The notes: generated by a model not told the origin, from the letters alone. A DNA stretch of 64,000 bases from Tragulus kanchil (GCA_022376925.1 JAIOJX010000026.1:199368400-199432399); one strand, 5' to 3'. Shown: positions 36,671 to 48,470, numbered from the stretch's first letter. A program made the numbers and translations.

Positions 36671-37125
36671 ATTAATCAATTAAACGAAGTCTCTGGGTGC
36701 TGTTCTCTTGGGCACTGACTCTATTGTCCTTCAGTGTAGGTATTAAGAAAAAAGGATGTTATCTATTTTGTTCATTGTTATATTCACGAAGTCCAGAACA
36801 GTTTTTTTTATTCTGGTAGATCTGTGATGAGTATTTGTTGGATGGATGGATAAAAAGAGGTACTATGTAAGAAAAAGGTTTTTTCCCTCTTGTGTGGGGG
36901 AACATAAAAGGCGGCCATTCCCGGTTCACATCAGTGTTTTGCAAACTCTGTAGGGCACCCCACATGTATGGTACTGAGGTACTCAGGTAGAAGATGCAGG
37001 AACTGAGATCAAATGTAGTGGCCAGCACTATGTCAAAGAGTCAGCTCAGAATGTAGAGACTACTTCAGCATGTGGATATTTCTGTTATGTCCCATTTAAA
37101 ATTGGGCTATCAACAGCAGCAAAAC
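36671..37125. other. Intron, nothing recognised
   Basis: Repeated at 37775-38229; no exon or repeat recognised. Confidence 0.5.
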
Positions 37126-37660
37126 CATAATAGCTAATATTTAATGAGTGCCTTGTCTGAGCACTTCACAAGTCATCTTCACAACTGCCTATGAGATAGT
37201 TTTGTTGGAAAAGGAAATAAAGTAGAGTGTTGGAGAGTTTAACTAGCCTATAATCATGTATAGCCAAATAGCATAAAATTTGGAATTTGAACCAGGCACA
37301 TGGGATTCACAATCTAAGCATCTAAAAATTACCCTGTGCTCCCATCCCACTAGTACTAAATATTTTCTACCTAGAGATGTTCATGTTGGAAAATTTTTTG
37401 TGAGTAGCTTCTGGAAGTCTTTACCTCAGATCTTTAAAGCTAGAATTTGTTTATATGTTTCATGTTCTTTTTCCTTTTGGTTGAACTTTCTTATGTCTCT
37501 GATTCATCAGGATTTGTAATCTTAATCAGGTTTGGAATTTTTTTTCCTTGTCATTAATCTCCAAGAAATGTATCTATAGAGGAGGGAAGAGTGAGGAACT
37601 GAGCATCACATACAGATTCCAGAGAGAGGTTCCCAGTTCTGAAATGGATGTTGTCAGGGG

Positions 37661-37774
37661 CTTCTCTGGTAGTCCAGTGATTAAGATTCTGCACTTCCAC
37701 CACAGAAGGTGTGGGTTTGACCCCTGGTCAGGGAACTAAGATCCCACACGCCACACAGCCAAAATGTAAAATTA
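37661..37774 (+). repeat. CHR-2-type SINE (duplicate)
   Basis: Copy of 36557-36670, carried by duplication 12. Confidence 0.8.
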
Positions 37775-38229
37775 ATTAATCAATTAAACGAAGTCTCTGG
37801 GTGCTGTTCTCTTGGGCACTGACTCTATTGTCCTTCAGTGTAGGTATTAAGAAAAAAGGATGTTATCTATTTTGTTCATTGTTATATTCACGAAGTCCAG
37901 AACAGTTTTTTTTATTCTGGTAGATCTGTGATGAGTATTTGTTGGATGGATGGATAAAAAGAGGTACTATGTAAGAAAAAGGTTTTTTCCCTCTTGTGTG
38001 GGGGAACATAAAAGGCGGCCATTCCCGGTTCACATCAGTGTTTTGCAAACTCTGTAGGGCACCCCACATGTATGGTACTGAGGTACTCAGGTAGAAGATG
38101 CAGGAACTGAGATCAAATGTAGTGGCCAGCACTATGTCAAAGAGTCAGCTCAGAATGTAGAGACTACTTCAGCATGTGGATATTTCTGTTATGTCCCATT
38201 TAAAATTGGGCTATCAACAGCAGCAAAAC

Positions 38230-38430
38230 CATAATAGCTAATATTTAATGAGTGCCTTGTCTGAGCACTTCACAAGTCATCTTCACAACTGCCTATGAGA
38301 TAGACACATGTGCTCCCCACTTATAGTTAGAGAACGAGTCTCCGAGAGGTGGAGGAGCTTGTCCCAGGTCCTAGAAGTACCTAGTCTTGATCTGATGCAC
38401 AGGCCCACCTCCTTTACATTTTGGTGTCTT
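38230..38430 (+). repeat. MIR SINE
   Basis: Complete MIR-like pattern: AATATTTAATGAGTGCCTTG, CATCTTCACAACTGCCTATG, AGAACGAGTCTCCGAGAGGT. The first copy (37126-37199) is cut at the duplication junction. Confidence 0.65.
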
Positions 38431-38693
38431 CTCTAGCCTTACTGTTCTGATTCTGTAACGTATCATGTTACCATCACTTGAAGTGTTAGACTTTAAGTCT
38501 GAAATTCCTATCAAATCCTACCAACCTGTGTTTTCATTTTGAAAAATTATATTTTTCACATGTATACTGATATTTTATTTATTGCCTGAAACTTCTAGGT
38601 CCCATTTTTTGCTCTAAAATCACTTTAAAATGTGGTTTCATATATTTAGTATGTTTGATATTATGAGTGACTGCATACCAATTTTCATCGTAG

Positions 38694-38775
38694 GTTTTTT
38701 GAAATGGTGAACACCATTACTGAAGAGAAGGGGAGGAACACAGAGGAAGGAGATTGTGAAAGTGACTCCCTAGAG
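38694..38775 (+). CDS. MAP3K5: MAP3K5 exon (C-terminal helix of PH-like domain and acidic linker)
   Basis: This 82-nt exon has acceptor CATCGTAG and donor GAG|GTAAGG. One base completes a Lys codon, then 27 codons read FFEMVNTITEEKGR, NTEEGDCESDSLE. The first part is the closing helix of the PH-like domain; the second is the acidic linker that leads into the kinase domain. Asn after GR and Ser before LE differ from what I remember of the human protein (Ser and Leu), both in the loosely conserved linker. The exon lies in single-copy sequence, and the intron that follows is the largest in the window. Confidence 0.95.
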
Positions 38776-38879
38776 GTAAGGACTTTGGTTTCTGTGCTCA
38801 TTTTGCTAAATTTCTCTGTGGCTATTTTTTTTTCCCTTTCCTAATGGTTTATTGTTTACTGCTATACCTAAACCCGCAT

Positions 38880-39470
38880 CAGTCATAGGTATATACTTGA
38901 CCCTTCCCACTTGAACCTCACTCACATTTCCCTCTCCATCCCTCCTCCAGGTTTAGCACATTCATGTTGGTTGTCTGTTTTACATATGGTAATGTAAGTT
39001 TCCATGCTACTCTTGCCATACCTCTTGCCACTCCTCCCGCCCCTACCATGCCAATGTCCACAAGTCTGTTCTCTATGTCTGATTCTTCATTGCTGCTCTG
39101 CATATACATTTATCAGTACCATCTTTCTAGAGTGCATATATATGTGTTAGTATACGATAATTATCCTTCTCTTTCTGACTTACTTCACTTTGTATAATAG
39201 GTTCTAAGTTCATCCACCTCATTAGGACTGATTCGAATACATTTCTTTTTATGACTGAGAAATATTCCTTTGTATATATGGACCATAGCTTCTTTAACCG
39301 TTCATTTGTGATAGGCATCTAGGTTGCTTCCATGTTCTAGCTATTGTAAAAAGTGCTGCAGTGAACATTGGGGTCCATGTGTATCTTTCAATTTTGATTT
39401 CCTCAGGGTATATGCCTAATAGTGGGATTTCTGGCTCATATGGTGGTTCTAGTTTTTAAATGACCTATTT
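38880..39470 (-). repeat. L1 LINE, ORF2 3' part
   Basis: Antisense to the L1 ORF2 end: CTGAGAAATATTCCTTTGTA, CATCTAGGTTGCTTCCATGT, AAAGTGCTGCAGTGAACATT and a GGTATATGCCTAATAGTGGG segment. Too short and decayed to encode protein. Confidence 0.85.
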
Positions 39471-39624
39471 AAAGCTTTACTGAGAGAAAGGAGCGTGTGT
39501 GGGGTGGGGTGGAGAGGTTGCATGTCTGTGTGTGGTAGGGCACATTACATGAGAAGTGGTGAGCAGTAGAGGGCTCAGCCAGAGCCTATAAGCTGTCCCC
39601 TCATGTTAAAAGCAGCTTCGAGGG

Positions 39625-39895
39625 GCGTCCCTGGTGGTCCAGTGGGTAAGGACACTGCCTTACAGTGCAAGGGGCGCCGGTTCGATCCCTGGCCTGAGAA
39701 GATCCCATGTGCCACAGAGTGGCTGGACCAGTGTGTCCAACTATTGAGCCAGAGCTCTGGAGCGCATGTGCCCAGAGCCGGTGCTCTGCGACGAGAGAGG
39801 CCACTGTGATGGGAGGCCGACACAGGCTAAAGAACAAAGATAAATAAATGAAGGATCAATAGAAGTGGGCCCCCCGCAAAAAATTAACTAAAATG
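39625..39895 (+). repeat. CHR-like SINE
   Basis: Head GGCGTCCCTGGTGGTCCAGT, B box GGTTCGATCCC, body with GGAGCGCATGTGCCCAGAGC, tail TCAATAGAAGTGGGCC. Target-site duplication AAAAGCAGCTTC at about 39608 and 39908. Confidence 0.88.
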
Positions 39896-40748
39896 TTTTT
39901 TTTAAAAAAAAGCAGCTTCAAGAATCCCTTTGGTTAAAAAGGGCAGAAAAGCAAGCATCAGAGAACTCTGTAGGAATACCATGTTTTTGTATCTTAACCT
40001 ATAGAGAGCCACTATGCTTTATCGTTGAGCATGTTGATAACCCTCAATGCAAGAGTCAACAGTGCCCTTGCACACTTTTATTCTCCTCTGAGATCTGTTG
40101 CAATTCATACCAGCAAAATTCAGTGAAAATTCTGAATGATAGAACTATTGGCAGCCCTCATTTGCATGTTTAAAGGGAGAACAGAACCTGAAACAATGGA
40201 AGATTAACAGAATAAAGAGAGGAGGTGATAGCAGTCACCCAGATGCTATTCCTCTGTATGGATATCTTTTTCCTTGTGCCTCCTGACTGTAGCACACTGC
40301 AGGTACCTATTTTTCGACTGTGTCCATGTTCTCCGTCCTCTTTGTCTGGTGTATGTAGAAGAGTGTCCCACCACAGCGAGGACCACATGAGGGAGTTTCC
40401 AGGGTGCTGGCTTTCGCACTGGAGCATTCTCAGTGTCTGAAAAATGACACCTCTCCAGGCGTGGCACGGGCCTCTGTTTTCCCCAAACCTTTCCCATGGT
40501 ATGTCTTGGGACAGAATTCTGAGTGCAAGCAATGTTGAAAATTACATTTCTAATATTAAGTGAAATTGAATAAACTAGAGCACCAATCTGATTGATAAAC
40601 TTAGGTATTAGATCACTTTGATAACATTGTCTTGTACACTAGAAATGTACGTAAATTTTAGGTTAAGTATAGTGGCAGGGTAGCAGTCGACAGGACTTTA
40701 AATGTAATTACCAGTTACTCATTCTGTCTATAGTTAAGTTCTGCAGGT
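39896..40748. other. Intron, nothing recognised
   Basis: The overlapping minus-strand ORFs at 40170-40532 have no recognisable domain or splice context, and I do not treat them as genes. Confidence 0.45.
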
Positions 40749-40783
40749 CTGTGTGTGTGTATGTGTGTGTGTGTGTGTGTGTG
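40749..40783 (+). repeat. (GT)n microsatellite
   Basis: About 17 GT units with one AT interruption, directly adjoining the 3' end of the reverse Bov SINE at 40784. Confidence 0.9.
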
Positions 40784-40997
40784 CTAAGTTGCTTCAGGCA
40801 TGTCCGACTCTTTGTGACCCTTTGGACTGTAGCCAGCTTGGCTCCTCTGTCCATGGAATTCTCCAGGAATGAATACTGGAGTGGGTTGCCATGCCCTCTT
40901 CCAGGGGATCTCCCCAACCCAAGGACTGAACCCTTGTCTCTTAGGTCTCCTGCATTGGCAGGTGGGTTCTTTACTACTAGCGCCACCTGGGAAGCCC
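40784..40997 (-). repeat. BOV-A2-type SINE
   Basis: Reverse-oriented: GTTGCTTCAGGCATGTCCGA to GCGCCACCTGGGAAGCCC. Confidence 0.88.
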
Positions 40998-41173
40998 GAG
41001 AAGTTGTGTAGCTTTGTTATTCCTGAGTAAGCCAAAGTATAAAAGATGATAGACCTAATTTGGGGAAAAAAAAAAAAAAAAAGCCTTCCCATACACTAGC
41101 TTGCTGTCTACAGAAGTAATAGACAATACTTGTTACTTGTCTCTCCTTTATATTTTGCAATGGTGTATTTTCT

Positions 41174-41482
41174 CTTTTTTTTTTTTATTATTGTTTTGGG
41201 GGAGGGGACGGGTTGGGGAGGGAGGGGGGTGGGTCACTTCTATTGGTTTTTCATTTATCTATTTTCATCCATCTTTGTTCTTTGGCCTGTGTGGGTCTCC
41301 CATCGCAGTGGCCTCTGCTGTCACAGAGCACCGGCTCTGGGTGCATGAGCTCCAGAGCTCCGGCTTGGTAATTGGACACATCGGTCCAGCAGCTCCGCAG
41401 CACATGGGATCTTCCCAGGCCAGGGATCAAACCCTTGCACTGCAAGGTGGTGTCCTTACCCACTGGACCACTAGAGAAGCCC
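41174..41482 (-). repeat. CHR-like SINE with G-rich tail
   Basis: Reverse-oriented: T-run and G-rich stretch (41198-41233), CACTTCTATTGGTTTTTCAT, end CCACTAGAGAAGCCC. Target-site duplication TGGTGTATTTTCT at 41161 and 41483. Confidence 0.88.
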
Positions 41483-41495
41483 TGGTGTATTTTCT

Positions 41496-42073
41496 TAAGT
41501 GATTATGTTAAAAACTAGATCTCTTGACTTCTGTATCAGTGCTGTTTTGGCTATACTTCAGTATCTCAATTTGGGTTAAATTTAAGAATTACTTGATACA
41601 TAGCAACTGCCAGCATAAAAGTTAACAATGAAAGCAAAACAGTTCCATTAGCAATATATTCTGAAGTAGATTGATTAAAAACCCCATCAAATTATTTTAC
41701 AATATCATAAATTGCTTTAAAAAAATCCAGCGATATCTATCCTTTATTAGTCTTCTTTGAAAAATTAAATCCATCTTACAAATCCATGCACATAACCCAG
41801 CCAGACTATGATAGCCATGTTAGGCAAACTTGACCTTCATAATTGATTGAATCAACAGTTCAGACTCTGCTTTAGAAACTCTTTTAACGATCGGCACAAC
41901 ATAACACGGTTTGAATCACCCTACGATTCATGATGAATTAGACTAGCTGATTTTTCTAAGACTAGGTCTCCTATACTGTAAAAGGGGTAGGAAGATCATT
42001 TTCCAGAGAGCTGTCAAGAACATCTGGGGTCAGGATCTGCTGACCTATATGCAGTGGTAGTCAGTGTGGTGGG
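41496..42073. other. Intron, nothing recognised
   Basis: Single-copy, AT-rich; no exon or repeat recognised. Confidence 0.5.
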
Positions 42074-42710
42074 CTCTGTGAGACACCCTTCCTGACCAGA
42101 CAGTTCTCCTGTAAGTGCTAAGAACACTCACCAGCCAGTTAATGAGGGAGACACTAGGGTTTTACCCTAGGAATGTTCAGGGGTTTTAGTAGGTCTGCTG
42201 AACTCACAAAAAACAGCTTATACCGTAGAGCTGTCTGATTCATCAAAGTGCTCTTAGCTCCCATTTCTCAAGAAAGAGCAGGGATGCTATTCATATCATG
42301 CTGGGGAAAAAAAATACAATTATACTTGTATCATTGTATCAGAATACTTTAAAATCTGTGACATAGATGGCTTTTACAGTATTCCTAGTGGATGGTATAA
42401 TCTGTCCAGTGAATTCAAGCATACTTGTTTTAAATATTTTAGCTTACTTTGTCATTGATCCAACTAGTGACATAGCTGATGTTGTGGTCTCGGGTGTTCT
42501 AGTATCATGACTGGAGTGAATGGAAATGGTGATGTTTTGGGTTGTGAAGAGAATGACATCCATCTGGGCTCTCCCAGTTCTTTCATGGCCAGAGCACCTA
42601 TACAGTATGAGTTACTAAATAGCCTCAACTTATATTTTTGCATTACTTATGATAACTCCATTATACCCTTGATGAAATTTCTTAGATATTTTCAGTATTC
42701 ATGACTAACA
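42074..42710. other. Intron, nothing recognised
   Basis: Repeated at 43187-43823. The 65-codon ORF starting at 42507 has no recognisable motif. Confidence 0.5.
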
Positions 42711-42747
42711 GTGTGTGTGTGTGTCTGTGTGTGTGCACGCACGCATG
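42711..42747 (+). repeat. (GT)n/(GC)n microsatellite
   Basis: Imperfect GT run followed by a GCAC-rich end, adjoining the reverse Bov SINE. Duplicate at 43824-43860. Confidence 0.85.
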
Positions 42748-42955
42748 CTAAGTCACTTCAGACATGTCTGACTCTTTGCAATCCCATGGACTGTAGCCTA
42801 CCAGACTCCTCTGTCCATGGGATGCCCCAGGCAAGAATACCTGAGTGCATTGCCGTGCCCTCCTCCAAGGGTTCTTCTAGACCCAGGGACTTGAGCCCAC
42901 GACTCTTATGTCTCCTGCATTGGCAGGTGGGCTCTTTCCCACTAGTGCCACAACA
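42748..42955 (-). repeat. BOV-A2-type SINE
   Basis: Reverse-oriented: GCTAAGTCACTTCAGACATG to the TTTCCCACTAGTGCCACAAC end. Duplicate at 43861-44068. Confidence 0.85.
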
Positions 42956-42997
42956 TTAGTTTTTCATTTTTCTAAATGATTAAAATTAGTACCTTGA

Positions 42998-43174
42998 GCT
43001 TCCCTGGTGGTCCAGTGGGTAAGGAGTCTGCCTTGCAGTGCAAGGGGTGCCAGTTCGATCCCTGGCCTGGGAAGATCCCGCATACTGCAGAGCAGCTGGA
43101 CCGGTGTGGCCAGTTACTAGCCAGCGCTCTGGAACGCACATGCCCAGAGCCGGTGTTCTAGGCCACTGCAATGG
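42998..43174 (+). repeat. CHR-like SINE, truncated at a duplication edge
   Basis: Identical to the head of the element at 44111 until about 43160. It then loses about 12 nt and stops at the junction. Confidence 0.85.
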
Positions 43175-43860
43175 AGAAAGGGCCAACTCTGTGAGACACC
43201 CTTCCTGACCAGACAGTTCTCCTGTAAGTGCTAAGAACACTCACCAGCCAGTTAATGAGGGAGACACTAGGGTTTTACCCTAGGAATGTTCAGGGGTTTT
43301 AGTAGGTCTGCTGAACTCACAAAAAACAGCTTATACCGTAGAGCTGTCTGATTCATCAAAGTGCTCTTAGCTCCCATTTCTCAAGAAAGAGCAGGGATGC
43401 TATTCATATCATGCTGGGGAAAAAAAATACAATTATACTTGTATCATTGTATCAGAATACTTTAAAATCTGTGACATAGATGGCTTTTACAGTATTCCTA
43501 GTGGATGGTATAATCTGTCCAGTGAATTCAAGCATACTTGTTTTAAATATTTTAGCTTACTTTGTCATTGATCCAACTAGTGACATAGCTGATGTTGTGG
43601 TCTCGGGTGTTCTAGTATCATGACTGGAGTGAATGGAAATGGTGATGTTTTGGGTTGTGAAGAGAATGACATCCATCTGGGCTCTCCCAGTTCTTTCATG
43701 GCCAGAGCACCTATACAGTATGAGTTACTAAATAGCCTCAACTTATATTTTTGCATTACTTATGATAACTCCATTATACCCTTGATGAAATTTCTTAGAT
43801 ATTTTCAGTATTCATGACTAACAGTGTGTGTGTGTGTCTGTGTGTGTGCACGCACGCATG

Positions 43861-44068
43861 CTAAGTCACTTCAGACATGTCTGACTCTTTGCAATCCCAT
43901 GGACTGTAGCCTACCAGACTCCTCTGTCCATGGGATGCCCCAGGCAAGAATACCTGAGTGCATTGCCGTGCCCTCCTCCAAGGGTTCTTCTAGACCCAGG
44001 GACTTGAGCCCACGACTCTTATGTCTCCTGCATTGGCAGGTGGGCTCTTTCCCACTAGTGCCACAACA
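43861..44068 (-). repeat. BOV-A2-type SINE (duplicate)
   Basis: Copy of 42748-42955 with its adjoining GT run (43824-43860), carried by duplication 13. Confidence 0.85.
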
Positions 44069-44110
44069 TTAGTTTTTCATTTTTCTAAATGATTAAAATT
44101 AGTACCTTGA

Positions 44111-44367
44111 GCTTCCCTGGTGGTCCAGTGGGTAAGGAGTCTGCCTTGCAGTGCAAGGGGTGCCAGTTCGATCCCTGGCCTGGGAAGATCCCGCATACTG
44201 CAGAGCAGCTGGACCGGTGTGGCCAGTTACTAGCCAGCGCTCTGGAACGCACATGCCCAGAGCCGGTGTTCTGCCACGAGAGAGGCCACTGCAATGGGAG
44301 GCCCACACAGGCCAAAGAATAAAGATGGATGAAAATAAATAAAGAAAAAACCAATAAAAGAGGCCAA
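44111..44367 (+). repeat. CHR-like SINE, complete
   Basis: Head GCTTCCCTGGTGGTCCAGTG, B box GTTCGATCCC, tail CCAATAAAAGAGGCC. Target-site duplication AAAATTAGT(A/T)CCTT at about 44096 and 44386. Confidence 0.88.
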
Positions 44368-44399
44368 CATTTTTTTAAAATCTCATAAAATTAGTTCCT

Positions 44400-44925
44400 T
44401 AATTTCATTACCACAAACTGAACTCAAACTTCATCCTGTAAATGACATACTGAAGATGATTCCTCCTCTTTTCATTCTTTACAGTATAAGCAAGAAAGAT
44501 TACTTTGGTGATTCAGATTTTGAGTGCACAATAATTATTTTATGATTATTGCCTCTATTTGAGATAGAATTCAAATTGTTTCAATATATATGTCAATTAT
44601 TCCTAAAGCTTTTGGGTACCTTGACCCAAAACAAGATTAAAATGTTGGAAAAATCAGAAGTACTTTTAATTTTTTAAAAATTTTACTTGTGTTGGTGTCA
44701 GCATTTGGTGAACATTAGCTATTAATATAGTTCTATAAACCACAAATTTGAGCTAAACCTTGGACTTCCTAGTATTAAAAAAACTTAGCTGAAGCCCACA
44801 CAAAGATTTGCTTGTCTTTCTGATTTTGAATGCTAAGGTTTCTTTGAAGCCCTACAATTGTGGGAGGGATTCAGCCATCTCTGGGTCATGGTCTGACCTT
44901 TCCTCCCACCTGTGCTGGGGTAAGG
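44400..44925. other. Intron, nothing recognised
   Basis: AT-rich, single-copy; no exon or repeat recognised. Confidence 0.5.
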
Positions 44926-45065
44926 GGCCTTGGGTTTTAATTCTGACTTTGCCAATAACCAGTTTTATAACTTTAGACAAAATTCTGACTGCTGCTGGAT
45001 TAAGATGGTATCATTCCTTAAGTGAGAGTTGAGCCAGTAGATCTTAAGTGTCCTTTCCTAGCTCA
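44926..45065 (-). repeat. MIR-like remnant
   Basis: TTTAATTCTGACTTTGCCAA followed by TAACCAGTTTTATAACTTTA is the diverged MIR central region; the rest is poorly conserved. Confidence 0.45.
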
Positions 45066-45299
45066 CATTTTTTACAATTTTCATAATGAGTACATACTGT
45101 ACAAGGTTTTTAAAATATAGCTCAGTACCACTTTCAGAGGACTTTCCTTTTTTTATACAGAAAGAGAAACAACTTCTTTTGATTCGAGGCCATGGTTCTG
45201 ATTCACAGCTGTCTTTTGAGATGGAAGAGTTATGAATCCATAGCTTAAATAGTTTGTTATATTAATACAATTACGCTGATCTCTTTGAACCATTGATTA

Positions 45300-45615
45300 T
45301 AGCCAACTATAAGAGTTCTAACGCTTCTTGTCTGTGGTCCCTGTTTGTTCTCTCAGCTTTCCACATCTGGACTGAGAATATGGGCTTCTACCGTCACCCA
45401 GGCCAGACCCCTCAGGGAACTTCTGCTCCAGTATCACACCCAGGATTTGTTCCAGCCATTTCACTCCATTCCAACACTTCCCCATCTCAGGTCCTTGACA
45501 TCTCTCATGTGGCCTGTCATCTCTCCTGCCATCAGTACACTGGTACTGCTGTCATTAGAGAGCTCTCTCTCAGGAAGATTTATCCGCATGACTCCCCTAA
45601 TTAAAAGACTTTTAT
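45300..45615 (-). repeat. L2-like remnant, one side of an L1 insertion
   Basis: Pyrimidine-rich diverged sequence (CCATTCCAACACTTCCCCAT, CCTGTCATCTCTCCTGCCAT) that could be the first part of an L2 continued at 45965. Duplicate at 46437-46752. Confidence 0.35.
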
Positions 45616-45631
45616 ATTTTCTTAAGTTTTT

Positions 45632-45935
45632 TTGTTAATTGGAGTACGGTTGTTTTACAATGTTATGTTAGTTTCTGCTGTACAGCAGAGAGTCAGTTAT
45701 ACATGTACATATATCCACTCTTTGTTAGATTCTATTCCATATGGGTCATTGAGAGTAGTGAATAGTGTTCCCTGTGCTATTCAGCAGACTCGTATGCATT
45801 ATCTATTCTGTATATAGTAGTGTGTATATGTCAGTTCCATCACAAGTATTTCTACACGTTTGCCTGTGTCTGACTTACTTCACTCAGTATGACAGTCTCT
45901 AGGTCCATCCATGCCACTGCAAATGGCATTTTAAA
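45632..45935 (-). repeat. L1 3' end fragment
   Basis: Antisense L1 3' region: AATTGGAGTACGGTTGTTTT, TTTCTGCTGTACAGCAGAGA, TGTGCTATTCAGCAGACTCG, GTCTAGGTCCATCC-like end. Duplicate at 46769-47072. Confidence 0.8.
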
Positions 45936-45964
45936 AATAAAAATAAAAAAAAATTGATGGTGCT

Positions 45965-46360
45965 CTTTTTAGAGGAAGGTTTCTGCACCATGCAATGTTC
46001 TTATCTCTCTGGCTGTCACCTACACTTTCCTTTCCACCTGTGGTCCAGCGGTGCCAAGCTCCTCTCTATTATTCAAACAGCCATGCTGTTCCTGCCTCTG
46101 GACTTGGCATGAGGAAGCCCAACTCTACATGCTTTTTCTCCTTTGTACTACTTGGTGACTGCATTCTAATTTTTTGAGATCCAGCTCAAGGGTCCTTTTT
46201 ACTTTGAACTATTTTCAACACACCTTCTTAACTTTGCTCTTATAACATTTTGCCCTGTCCTCTGCCCTAACTCTTCTCATTTCCCCATAATTCAATAGCT
46301 TGCATTGGACTGTTTACATCCCACTGCTGGACTGTGGCTTTCTTTCCCTTTTCACCCCAT
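45965..46360 (-). repeat. L2 LINE remnant
   Basis: Antisense L2 3' pattern: CTGTTCCTGCCTCTGGACTT, AGATCCAGCTCAAGGGTCCT, CCCCATAATTCAATAGCTTG, TGGACTGTGGCTTTC. Duplicate at 47102-47498. Confidence 0.55.
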
Positions 46361-46768
46361 TGTCTTGTTTTGAGATGGAAGAGTTATGAATCCATAGCTT
46401 AAATTTTAAACGCTGATCTCTTTGAACCATTGATTATAGCCAACTATAAGAGTTCTAACGCTTCTTGTCTGTGGTCCCTGTTTGTTCTCTCAGCTTTCCA
46501 CATCTGGACTGAGAATATGGGCTTCTACCGTCACCCAGGCCAGACCCCTCAGGGAACTTCTGCTCCAGTATCACACCCAGGATTTGTTCCAGCCATTTCA
46601 CTCCATTCCAACACTTCCCCATCTCAGGTCCTTGACATCTCTCATGTGGCCTGTCATCTCTCCTGCCATCAGTACACTGGTACTGCTGTCATTAGAGAGC
46701 TCTCTCTCAGGAAGATTTATCCGCATGACTCCCCTAATTAAAAGACTTTTATGTTTTCTTAAGTTTTT

Positions 46769-47072
46769 TTGTTAATTGGAGTACGGTTGTTTTACAATGT
46801 TATGTTAGTTTCTGCTGTACAGCAGAGAGTCAGTTATACATGTACATATATCCACTCTTTGTTAGATTCTATTCCATATGGGTCATTGAGAGTAGTGAAT
46901 AGTGTTCCCTGTGCTATTCAGCAGACTCGTATGCATTATCTATTCTGTATATAGTAGTGTGTATATGTCAGTTCCATCACAAGTATTTCTACACGTTTGC
47001 CTGTGTCTGACTTACTTCACTCAGTATGACAGTCTCTAGGTCCATCCATGCCACTGCAAATGGCATTTTAAA
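46769..47072 (-). repeat. L1 3' end fragment (duplicate)
   Basis: Copy of 45632-45935, carried by duplication 14. Confidence 0.8.
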
Positions 47073-47101
47073 AATAAAAATAAAAAAAAATTGATGGTGC
47101 T

Positions 47102-47498
47102 CTTTTTAGAGGAAGGTTTCTGCACCATGCAATGTTCTTATCTCTCTGGCTGTCACCTACACTTTCCTTTCCACCTGTGGTCCAGCGGTGCCAAGCTCCT
47201 CTCTATTATTCAAACAGCCATGCTGTTCCTGCCTCTGGACTTGGCATGAGGAAGCCCAACTCTACATGCTTTTTCTCCTTTGTACTACTTGGTGACTGCA
47301 TTCTAATTTTTTGAGATCCAGCTCAAGGGTCCTTTTTACTTTGAACTATTTTCAACACACCTTCTTAACTTTGCTCTTATAACATTTTTGCCCTGTCCTC
47401 TGCCCTAACTCTTCTCATTTCCCCATAATTCAATAGCTTGCATTGGACTGTTTACATCCCACTGCTGGACTGTGGCTTTCTTTCCCTTTTCACCCCAT
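47102..47498 (-). repeat. L2 LINE remnant (duplicate)
   Basis: Copy of 45965-46360, carried by duplication 14. Confidence 0.55.
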
Positions 47499-47505
47499 TG
47501 TCTTG

Positions 47506-48264
47506 CACAGTCAGGCATCCAAGCAGTTCATTCAGTACGCTTAGAAGAGTTTGAAGCTGGGGAGTGATAAAACCGGAGTTGTTTTAACACTGTCTCAAAC
47601 TAGGGGAAAAGGGATAGAGATTGGAGGAGGGCAGAGTAAATGCTGGGAAATGAGCTTGATGATTGTTTAATCAATGTGAAGTTAATGAAAGCATGAATAC
47701 CATAATCAAGCTGAATACCATAATCAAGCCACTCTCCGCCCATTTGCTTCATCTCTCCCTCTCTCATATTTAGTTTTTTGGAGAAAAAACATAAATTACT
47801 GAGGTCCTTTGGTGTTCGGAACAGAATATGTTGTCTTCCTCCTCATGCCTCTCCAAAACATACATATATTCTTCTTCCCTTTCCCCTTCCTCCTTTTTCT
47901 TTCATGCGTTTGTACCTTGCTGTTTTATCAAAATGGGCACGTGACAGACACAAGCCTGAGATAATCATAGCACCTGGCCCTGTGAGCCTGTTTATACGTA
48001 GTTTCTAGGTTGCACAGAGAGGAATTTGCCCCCTGCAGAATGAATTAGGGACAAGTAAGATAAATGGAATGTCTTCCTTTCACTCAAACATCTGCTGGAT
48101 GATGCAGTACCTTACCATTTCTTTCTTTTTTGTTTGACTTTTTTGATGATTTGCCTCACAAACATTAACAGTGAATTATGGTTTAGAACTTTTTAAAAAT
48201 CAATTCAGAGTCATCCAGTAACACACTGTTCTGTTTTTCTTTGTCATCCTGTTTCTATCTTTGT
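47506..48264. other. Intron, nothing recognised
   Basis: The part after 47933 recurs from 49052. No exon or repeat recognised. Confidence 0.5.
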
Positions 48265-48470
48265 TCAGATCTGGCTCAGCAGTAAGAAAACCTGCCTGCC
48301 AACGCAGGTGATGCAGGTTCAATCCCTAAGTCAGGAAAATCCTCTGGGGAAAAAAATGGCAACTCACTCCAGTATTCTTGCCTAGGATGTCCCATGGACA
48401 GAGGAGCCTGGCGGGCTACAGTTCATGGGGTCACAAAAGAGTTGGACATGACTTAATGATTAAACAATAG
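48265..48470 (+). repeat. Bov-tA SINE
   Basis: Head CTGGCTCAGCAGTAAGAAAA, B box GGTTCAATCCC, body ending AGTTGGACATGACTTAATGA. Duplicate at 49385-49591. Confidence 0.87.

Larger units (their letters stand above)
36092..38303. repeat. Direct duplication 12: 36092-37195 and 37196-38303
   Basis: Units of about 1.1 kb. The junction falls at a shared ATAG between two MIR-like sequences. No internal differences were noticed. Confidence 0.93.
42074..44296. repeat. Direct duplication 13: 42074-43174 and 43187-44296
   Basis: Units of about 1.1 kb have a 12-nt linker. The first copy lacks about 12 nt just before its end, inside a CHR-like SINE, and stops within that SINE. Confidence 0.93.
45214..47505. 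repeat. Direct duplication 14: 45214-46367 and 46368-47505
   Basis: Units of about 1.15 kb abut directly. The second copy lost about 18 nt within its first 50 nt (46400-46412 against 45246-45275). Internal differences are single bases (for example 45612 and 46750). Confidence 0.93.

Noticed and set aside
40170..40532. 120-codon minus-strand ORF as a nested gene
   Set aside because: Overlapping frames of similar length occur on both strands here, and there is no promoter, polyadenylation signal or recognisable motif.
40749..40997. CRISPR-like or regulatory array next to the GT run
   Set aside because: The sequence is a dinucleotide microsatellite followed by a standard Bov SINE. There is no repeat-spacer structure.
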